IMG/VR virus record: IMGVR_UViG_3300020179_002092
Location: 1-64,000 of that record
From: a virus
Direction: 5' to 3' (one strand)
DNA length: 64,000 nt
How positions within the stretch are numbered: position 1 is the stretch's first letter; the number at the start of each line of letters is the position of its first letter. Shown here piece by piece: positions 58,356 to 64,000 of this stretch. The notes under the pieces were generated by a model. That model had not been told where the DNA came from. It ran no database searches and saw only the letters and a list, made by a program, of their open reading frames with translations. A program made the position numbers and the translations under genes.

Positions 58356-60596
58356 CTATAAATTAATACTAGCAGAAATTTGTGTTTGTCCTGGCCCTAC
58401 AATCGTGACTGGTACTGAAACTGAATTTGAATTACTAGTGGTTACTTGTACAATATTGGTATTATTTGCAAATAATATATTTCTACTATTTGCTGTTAAT
58501 GTTATTGTGCTGGCCACCCTATTATTATAGAAATCATATGCGTTAACTATAATATTGGTACTAATTGCCGTGCCTTGATACGTGTATCTAGTAGTTGTTC
58601 CTGGTACTGGATTGCTTAAAGCTATATCAACTCTTGTTGGCATATTTTCTTTAAACATATGAATATCTACTCTACCTAAGTTAGGATTTCTAGTAGTTAC
58701 CCAGATTCTATTTTGGCTATCTACTCCTATACCTCTGGCTCTAATACTAGCTATATATCCTGGCTGCCAGCCTGTTGAAACATGCATAGTTCCACTGGCT
58801 GTACCACTAATCAGAGTACCACTATCATTAACCGTTACTACAAAAGTAAAACTATTTTCGTTCAATACATTATTAACTCTATAACAACCATTAGGTGCAT
58901 TACTATCTGCCACGGCCCCACTAGTTGTTATAATTTCTCCTGCTATTAAACCATGAGCAGTTTTATTTACTGTAACGGTAGTTAGTCCACCAACTACTGA
59001 ATAAGACCAAGAGGTTGCGTCAAATTCTGTTGTATCAAATGTATATATACCTGTACCTGCTGTACTAGCTATAACAATTTTATCGCCATTTGTATTGTAC
59101 GGCACCCATGTTAGTGGAAAGTCATTAGGAGTTAAAAAACTAATAGCGCTATGAAAAGTTAGTTGACTATCGTTTGCTTCAATTTTAAAAGTTAGCCATG
59201 TTCTGGCTTTTACAGTTGGTAATCTTGCACTATTGCTATAAATAAATTTATCAATAACAGTAAAAGTTATGTAGTTTACATTATTTTTTGTAAACTGATG
59301 TCCTCGTTGCCAATAGTTATTTATACCAAACGTGTTATAGTTATTAGCAGTAGGTATAGCAGCATACGTTGCAAAACTTGTTCCTGCCGGAAAATTTTCT
59401 ATACAATTAGTAGTTGCAATTGTACCAGTAGATTTTGTCCATTCTATCCTTAATACAGCTAAATCTGTTGTACTAAAAGGGGCGTAATAAAATACCTTTC
59501 GATTTTCTGTAGCATGTCTTATGTTACTAGGTAATGATGGAAAAACATTATTTGTAAGTGTTCCAGAAGGCAATTGACTGCTAGTTACTGTTGTTTCTGT
59601 AAATGGAGCACTAAGAGTATATTTATATATACTTAAATTCGCTGGATTAATTTGCTCTACTCTGCAAAACCATATATGACTAGGGTCTGTACCCATAAAA
59701 AATTTATAACCACCTAGATTCAATTGAGTGTAAGTAGGTCTGCTAACTCCGGCTGTTGTGCTATTATCTTCGTAAGTATAATTGTGTCCGTATAGAACAA
59801 CTGCTCTACACCCATTACTGGCAATTGCTGCAGCTTGTGCTTCATTTTCAATACCCCAACCTCTATACGCAGTACCTGTTACTGTAACCGTACCTCCAGC
59901 AGTTCCGCTAGGAGCTGTACCAAGTGTAATAGTAAAACTATTAGCATTAGGTACTGACGATATAGAAAATAGTCCATTAGGGGGGTTAGTCGAAGAAATA
60001 GCTCCAGATACTGTTACATAGTCTCCGGTAAAAAATCCGTGATTACCTTTATTAATAGTAATAGTTACACCAGAGTAAGACCACGAATCTGCAGTAAATG
60101 TTATATTTTCTACATGTTCTAATAAATGTACATAGTAAAAAGTATCTGTATGTCTCCAGCTATTGCTACGACGAGTCATCTCTTTACCCAGCCACCAGTC
60201 TCCTTGAGTATCTCCAGCTGAGGAGGTTCTAGGGTAGGTGGCCACAGTAGTACCTAAAGCACTTCTCCATACTCTAGTAGGTTTTGCAGACTCTAGGTCC
60301 AAGCTAAGCAGCCAATTATCAAATAAGCCCATCATAGCCCATAAATCATTATTACTTGCTGCCCATGCGTTACTATCTATATTATTTAATTGAATAGGAC
60401 CGTAATTATCCCATTCTCCGCTATTTGTGTAAGTATTATACCTAGTTTGCCACTGCCATATTTCTAGTGAGCGAGGAGAAAGATTTGTAAAATTAAAAGC
60501 GAAATTATCTAAAAATATTCTATTTTTGGTGGGATCTGGATCCATCCAGATTGATGGCCATTTATTGTAAGACTTGCAGGTAACTAATTTTGCCAT
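58356..60596 (-). CDS. Propeller-like fibre protein (paralogue 3)
   Basis: 746 residues. The N-terminal motif is WMDPDPTKNRIFLDNFAFNF. The propeller-like body contains two inserted copies of a short repeat (VTINKGNHGFFTGDYVTVSG and VTVNKTAHGLIAGEIITTSG), each a small beta domain ending NSFTI/NSFTF. The C-terminal Ig-like domain has NIIVNAYDFYNNRVASTITL. The internal duplication is not obvious in the other paralogues. Likely receptor-binding or decorating. Confidence 0.75.
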   Translation of the reverse strand: MAKLVTCKSYNKWPSIWMDPDPTKNRIFLDNFAFNFTNLSPRSLEIWQWQTRYNTYTNSGEWDNYGPIQLNNIDSNAWAASNNDLWAMMGLFDNWLLSLDLESAKPTRVWRSALGTTVATYPRTSSAGDTQGDWWLGKEMTRRSNSWRHTDTFYYVHLLEHVENITFTADSWSYSGVTITINKGNHGFFTGDYVTVSGAISSTNPPNGLFSISSVPNANSFTITLGTAPSGTAGGTVTVTGTAYRGWGIENEAQAAAIASNGCRAVVLYGHNYTYEDNSTTAGVSRPTYTQLNLGGYKFFMGTDPSHIWFCRVEQINPANLSIYKYTLSAPFTETTVTSSQLPSGTLTNNVFPSLPSNIRHATENRKVFYYAPFSTTDLAVLRIEWTKSTGTIATTNCIENFPAGTSFATYAAIPTANNYNTFGINNYWQRGHQFTKNNVNYITFTVIDKFIYSNSARLPTVKARTWLTFKIEANDSQLTFHSAISFLTPNDFPLTWVPYNTNGDKIVIASTAGTGIYTFDTTEFDATSWSYSVVGGLTTVTVNKTAHGLIAGEIITTSGAVADSNAPNGCYRVNNVLNENSFTFVVTVNDSGTLISGTASGTMHVSTGWQPGYIASIRARGIGVDSQNRIWVTTRNPNLGRVDIHMFKENMPTRVDIALSNPVPGTTTRYTYQGTAISTNIIVNAYDFYNNRVASTITLTANSRNILFANNTNIVQVTTSNSNSVSVPVTIVGPGQTQISASINL

Positions 60597-60609
60597 GTTG
60601 TATCCTAAA

Positions 60610-60804
60610 TTATTCTTCTGATATTTCGGCTATAATAGGGGGGCCATAGGCTAATTTAACTGATTCCCACCAGATTAAAGATTCTGCTTCTGATTGCCAC
60701 GGTAACCCGTTGGTAGGGTTATGAGGCTGTTTTATTATAAGCCTATCATTCTCATAGACTTTTAACGTGTATTCAATAAATGTAGTTGAAAATATAGTAG
60801 TCAT
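60610..60804 (-). CDS. Small fibre-associated protein (64 aa)
   Basis: 64 residues. IEYTLKVYENDRLIIKQPHN and PTNGLPWQSEAESLIWWESV are typical of very small phage proteins beside tail fibres, in which a 'P.NG.pW.S..eA..Ww' stretch recurs. Possibly a tail-fibre assembly protein or attachment protein. It lies directly after the fibre gene at 60806, mirroring the small gene at 40642. Confidence 0.6.
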   Translation of the reverse strand: MTTIFSTTFIEYTLKVYENDRLIIKQPHNPTNGLPWQSEAESLIWWESVKLAYGPPIIAEISEE

Positions 60805-60805
60805 A

Positions 60806-63800
60806 TTATTCTCTGTTATATAAAAAACTAATTACAAGATCAGTTCCCGCAATAGAACTACCTTTTTGCAGCACATCAACTGTAAAATAATCGCCTTTTA
60901 TTGAATTAATATTAACGTTAGATTCAATAGAATTAGTAGTAGCAGCTATAGTTAACTGTGCCACTTCGCTAGCATTTTTCTTTATACTTAAAATTATACT
61001 TGTACCGGTAGGGGCTGTTGAAACCTGTGCTCTTAGTTGGCTGACTAAAATATTACTTTGTATCCACCATCTACTGGTGCCTGTAGAAATATTTACTGTA
61101 CCAGGTAAATTATAGTGCCTTTCTAATATTGTAGGCTGTCCTTGTATACCTTGTATACCTTGTATACCTTGTATACCTTGTTGTCCTATTGTACTAGTAA
61201 TTTGCCAAGTAGTTCCATCGTATATAAATTCATATGTAGTACCGCTTATATCTAGTAATACATCATCTGCGTAACCTTCTATAGTACTACTATTTCTAGC
61301 AACTGTTAAGTTAATATTAGCTAAATTAGCTCCATCTGTAATAACTACGTAGTTACCTACTGCAGGACTACTAGGTAGTGTAATAGTAAATGTACCACCA
61401 CTAGTATCAACTATTAATTTATCACCACTTATAGCAGTATAATTTGCTGTTTTTCTTGACCACAGTGAGCTTCCACCAGTAGCTGTAAAAGTAATAGATT
61501 TTGGAACACTACTAGGGTTGGTTGTTATTTGTACACCACTGCCAGCTATAAATTTAACAGTATCTAAGCCACTAGCTACTAAATCTGCCTGACCGTCTAC
61601 TTGCCAAGTTTTAAAAGTAGAATTCATACCTACTTTTACAGCACCACTACCTAGGTTAGTTACATCAAAACCACTGTCGCTATCAAATCTTAGTGCAGTA
61701 ACACTAGACACTGCTTGACTAGTTACATTAGAACTATTTATAAGGCTAACTTCCATTAAAGTACCACTAGTACCTTGTATACCCTGACCAGCAAACTCTC
61801 CGTGTAATCCTTGTATACCTTGTACGCCTTGTACGCCTTGATTTTGATTAAAACCACCACCTTGTATACCTTGCGTACCCTGTATACCTTGTGGACCAAG
61901 ATTAGTAATATTAATAATACCTGCCATTGACCCATGATGTTGGCAATTATAATATAATGTATTTGGTGCATCATAAGGTACAACAAATGTAATGGTACCA
62001 TTATCAATACCATTATTGGTTACTCCAGTGTTGTATTGATCACCTGTACCAGTTGTTTGAGTCGTTTTTATCCAAAAAGTATGACCACTAGCAGAAATAG
62101 AAAAGTAATAAGTAAATCCTCTTATAAAGTTAAGAGTAGGATTATTAGATCCATTTATTACATAGGCACCACTTCCAGAATTAGTAACAGTATAGGTAGC
62201 TCCTCCTACTAATCCTTGTATACCTTGGTTGCCTTGTGGCCCTTGACATCCTTGTGTACCTTGAGTACCTTGTGGTCCCTGTATACCTTGAATACCTACA
62301 GCTCCGCTAAGATCACTTTGATAGCTCCAGCTAGTACCAGTCCATAAATATAGTTTACTATTATCAGGATCTTCTGAATTAATTGTATTTACTAAAGCAA
62401 ACTGACCTCCTACAATATTTGTAGGATTAGTATCTGCTAATAATGCAGATACTGTTGAATATACTTTTGCAATAACAAAACCTAAACCAGTATCGCCTCG
62501 TAATCCTTGTAGTCCCTGTATACCTTGTATACCTTGTATACCTTGATTTTGATCAAAGCCACGTCCCTGCAATCCTTGCAGCCCTTGCAGCCCTTGCAAC
62601 CCTTGCAACCCTTGCAGCCCTTGCAACCCTTGATTCTGATCAAAACCACCACCTTGTAATCCTTGTACACCTTGTGGTCCAATTACTCCTTGTTCACCTT
62701 GTGGTCCTGTATAACCTTCTGGTCCTTCTGGCCCAATTTGCCCATGTTCACCTCGTGTACCCTGTAATCCTTGAGACACTAGTAATGTCCAATTGTTTCC
62801 TTCAATAGGTATAATACCAGAAGTAAGTGTAAATATCATTGATCCACTTATAGTTCCTTCAGTAAACCCTATAGGTGTTCCACCAATAGCTGTACTTAAT
62901 TTAAATTGAAAACTAGCGTCCGGTACAGAAATAATATAGTAGTATGTTCCTAACGGATTATAACCGATAATTGTTGCTGTGCCACCATCATTAGTTCCAG
63001 ATACATATACTCTATCTCCTACCCTTAATCCCTGATCTAAATTAACTGGATTACAACTAATTATACCTGTAGAATTTATACTTATATTAGTTAGTGTTTC
63101 AGTTATAAAATTTTCTTTTACTAGCCAGTTACTACCAATATAGTGAACGATATCAAAATATTCATAATTTGCTGTTGAATTCCAGATACCTTTAGGAGTA
63201 AATCTTCTACCTTGTGTACCTTGCGTACCTTGACTTTGATCAAATCCACCACCCTGTATACCTTGTGGTCCTTGTGGTCCTTGTGGCCCATATGGTCCTT
63301 GTATACCTTGATTTTGGTCAAAACCACCACCCTGTAGTCCTTGTCTACCTTGTGTACCTTGTCTACCTTGTGTACCTTGTCTACCTTGTAGTCCTTGTAT
63401 ACCTTGATTTTGATCAAAGCCACCACCCTGTAGCCCTTGTTGACCTTGTGGCCCTTGTGGCCCTTGTATACCTTGTGATCCTTGTATACCTTGATTTTGA
63501 TCAAAGCCACCACCCTGTAGTCCTTGTGTACCTTGTGTACCTTGTGTACCTTGTGTACCTTGTCTACCTTGTGTACCTTGTGTACCTTGATTTTGATCAA
63601 AGCCACCACCCTGTAGTCCTTGTGTACCTTGTACACCTTGTGGTCCTTGTCTACCTTGAGTACCTTGAGTACCTTGATTTTGATCAAAACCACCACCCTG
63701 TAGTCCTTGTCTACCTTGTGTACCTTGTCTACCTTGTGTACCTTGTCTACCTTGTGTACCTTGTGTACCTTGATTTTGGTCAAAGCCACCACCTTGTAGT

Positions 63801-64000
63801 CCTTGCGTACCTTGAGTGCCTTGTCTACCTTGAGTGCCTTGTCTACCTTGAGTGCCTTGTGTGCCTTGATTTTGATCAAAACCACCACCCTGTAGTCCTT
63901 GTGTACCTTGTGTACCTTGAGTACCTTGAGTACCTTGTCTACCTTGTAGTCCTTGTATACCTTGATTTTGATCAAAGCCACCACCCTGTAGTCCTTGTAG
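60806..64000 (-). CDS. Collagen-like tail fibre with cupredoxin-like domain, 5' truncated
   Basis: The frame is open without a stop from the window edge to the TAA at 60806, giving 1064 visible residues. From the edge: collagen-like G-x-Q triplets with recurring GGGFDQNQG linkers (to about 63200), a 120-residue beta domain (IWNSTANYEYFDIVHYIGSN to GTISGS), more G-x-Q and G-P-E-G-type triplets (62770-62480), and a short ordered domain. A cupredoxin-like domain (GHTFWIKTTQ, YYNCQHHGSMAG) follows, with further collagen-like runs. The C-terminal tip (SRWWIQSNILVSQLRAQVS) is shared with the gene at 40930. The Met at 62839 is internal and not the start. The true start lies beyond 64000. Confidence 0.85.
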   Translation of the reverse strand, partial: LQGLQGGGFDQNQGIQGLQGRQGTQGTQGTQGTQGLQGGGFDQNQGTQGTQGRQGTQGRQGTQGTQGLQGGGFDQNQGTQGTQGRQGTQGRQGTQGRQGLQGGGFDQNQGTQGTQGRQGPQGVQGTQGLQGGGFDQNQGTQGTQGRQGTQGTQGTQGTQGLQGGGFDQNQGIQGSQGIQGPQGPQGQQGLQGGGFDQNQGIQGLQGRQGTQGRQGTQGRQGLQGGGFDQNQGIQGPYGPQGPQGPQGIQGGGFDQSQGTQGTQGRRFTPKGIWNSTANYEYFDIVHYIGSNWLVKENFITETLTNISINSTGIISCNPVNLDQGLRVGDRVYVSGTNDGGTATIIGYNPLGTYYYIISVPDASFQFKLSTAIGGTPIGFTEGTISGSMIFTLTSGIIPIEGNNWTLLVSQGLQGTRGEHGQIGPEGPEGYTGPQGEQGVIGPQGVQGLQGGGFDQNQGLQGLQGLQGLQGLQGLQGLQGRGFDQNQGIQGIQGIQGLQGLRGDTGLGFVIAKVYSTVSALLADTNPTNIVGGQFALVNTINSEDPDNSKLYLWTGTSWSYQSDLSGAVGIQGIQGPQGTQGTQGCQGPQGNQGIQGLVGGATYTVTNSGSGAYVINGSNNPTLNFIRGFTYYFSISASGHTFWIKTTQTTGTGDQYNTGVTNNGIDNGTITFVVPYDAPNTLYYNCQHHGSMAGIINITNLGPQGIQGTQGIQGGGFNQNQGVQGVQGIQGLHGEFAGQGIQGTSGTLMEVSLINSSNVTSQAVSSVTALRFDSDSGFDVTNLGSGAVKVGMNSTFKTWQVDGQADLVASGLDTVKFIAGSGVQITTNPSSVPKSITFTATGGSSLWSRKTANYTAISGDKLIVDTSGGTFTITLPSSPAVGNYVVITDGANLANINLTVARNSSTIEGYADDVLLDISGTTYEFIYDGTTWQITSTIGQQGIQGIQGIQGIQGQPTILERHYNLPGTVNISTGTSRWWIQSNILVSQLRAQVSTAPTGTSIILSIKKNASEVAQLTIAATTNSIESNVNINSIKGDYFTVDVLQKGSSIAGTDLVISFLYNRE
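63190..64000 (-). repeat. Collagen-like repeat array with FDQNQG linkers
   Basis: On the plus strand CCTTGTGTA-type 9-bp units are interrupted nine times by a TTGATTTTGATCAAA-type linker followed by CCACCACCCTG, about every 80-100 bases. In protein this is (G-x-Q)n-GGGFDQNQ repeated. The array continues past the window edge, so total copy number is not visible. Confidence 0.9.

Noticed and set aside
63121-63984. Long minus-strand frame rich in Lys, Val and Asp (287 codons)
   Set aside because: It is a second reading of the 9-bp collagen repeat. The real frame (G-x-Q triplets) is open over the same stretch and continues into a complete fibre protein.
63190-64000. Regularly spaced repeats resembling a CRISPR array
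   Set aside because: Repeats and 'spacers' are both coding and built from the same 9-bp unit; the frame stays open throughout and no cas gene is present.
35612-64000. Diversity-generating retroelement driving fibre variation
   Set aside because: No reverse transcriptase and no template/variable repeat pair could be seen in the window.

Overview
The window is part of a tailed double-stranded DNA phage genome. The evidence is a dense replication and nucleotide-metabolism block, seven tRNAs and a tmRNA, a lysis cassette, and a very long run of tail-fibre and adhesin genes. There is no integrase, repressor or transposase, so it looks strictly lytic. The host is probably a freshwater-type betaproteobacterium of the Burkholderiales. 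This is inferred from a DUF3460-like protein (28006-28260), a two-piece (circularly permuted) tmRNA of the kind reported in some betaproteobacteria, and several host-derived metabolic genes that are visibly richer in G+C than the AT-rich phage background. Head, portal, terminase and baseplate genes lie outside the window.

Layout, plus strand (1-32411). 1-3182: small phage genes, then a BMP-type lipoprotein and a Rieske oxygenase (host-like cassette), then a phasin-like protein. 3221-7987: tRNAs for Leu, Asp, Thr, Gly, Gly, Val and Met, the permuted tmRNA, a YkuK-like RNase H-fold protein and two glycosyltransferases, one fused to a methyltransferase. 8032-12405: small unknowns, helix-rich DNA-binding-like proteins, a GH130-like beta-propeller, a TPR protein and a PC4-like protein. 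12407-25700: replication and recombination (split NAD+ DNA ligase, DnaB-like helicase, primase, family A DNA polymerase, UvsW-like helicase, SSB-like protein, SbcD/SbcC-like nuclease). 25722-28260: a host-derived island (PsiE, a DadA-like dehydrogenase, tiny membrane proteins, DUF3460). 28268-32411: PD-(D/E)XK nuclease, 5'-3' exonuclease, dUTPase and a B12-dependent class II ribonucleotide reductase. Seven sigma70-type promoters, all with exactly 17-bp spacers, and several intrinsic terminators punctuate this arm.

Layout, minus strand (32472-64000). A bidirectional terminator at 32434-32467 separates the two converging arms. Reading against the coordinates, the minus arm ends with PhoH and a small phage protein. 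Next to these is the lysis cassette (spanins, GH19 endolysin, holin-like protein). Upstream of it lie about 28 kb of adhesin-like genes built from recurring modules: collagen-like G-x-Q repeats, a cupredoxin-like domain, LamG jelly rolls, He_PIG and Ig-like domains, Calx-beta, beta-propeller-like paralogues with an N-terminal DPDP motif, and seven glycine-rich modules. The last gene (60806 to the window edge) is 5'-truncated by the window. An internal methionine at 62839 is not its start, because the frame stays open to 64000.

How it fits together: host-type promoters drive early and middle genes. The polymerase, helicase, primase, ligase, SSB and nucleases replicate and recombine the DNA, and RNR and dUTPase supply nucleotides. 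The tRNAs and tmRNA support translation. The host-derived genes may adjust uptake and catabolism. The adhesin array diversifies host recognition. No late promoter motif could be recognised on the minus strand.
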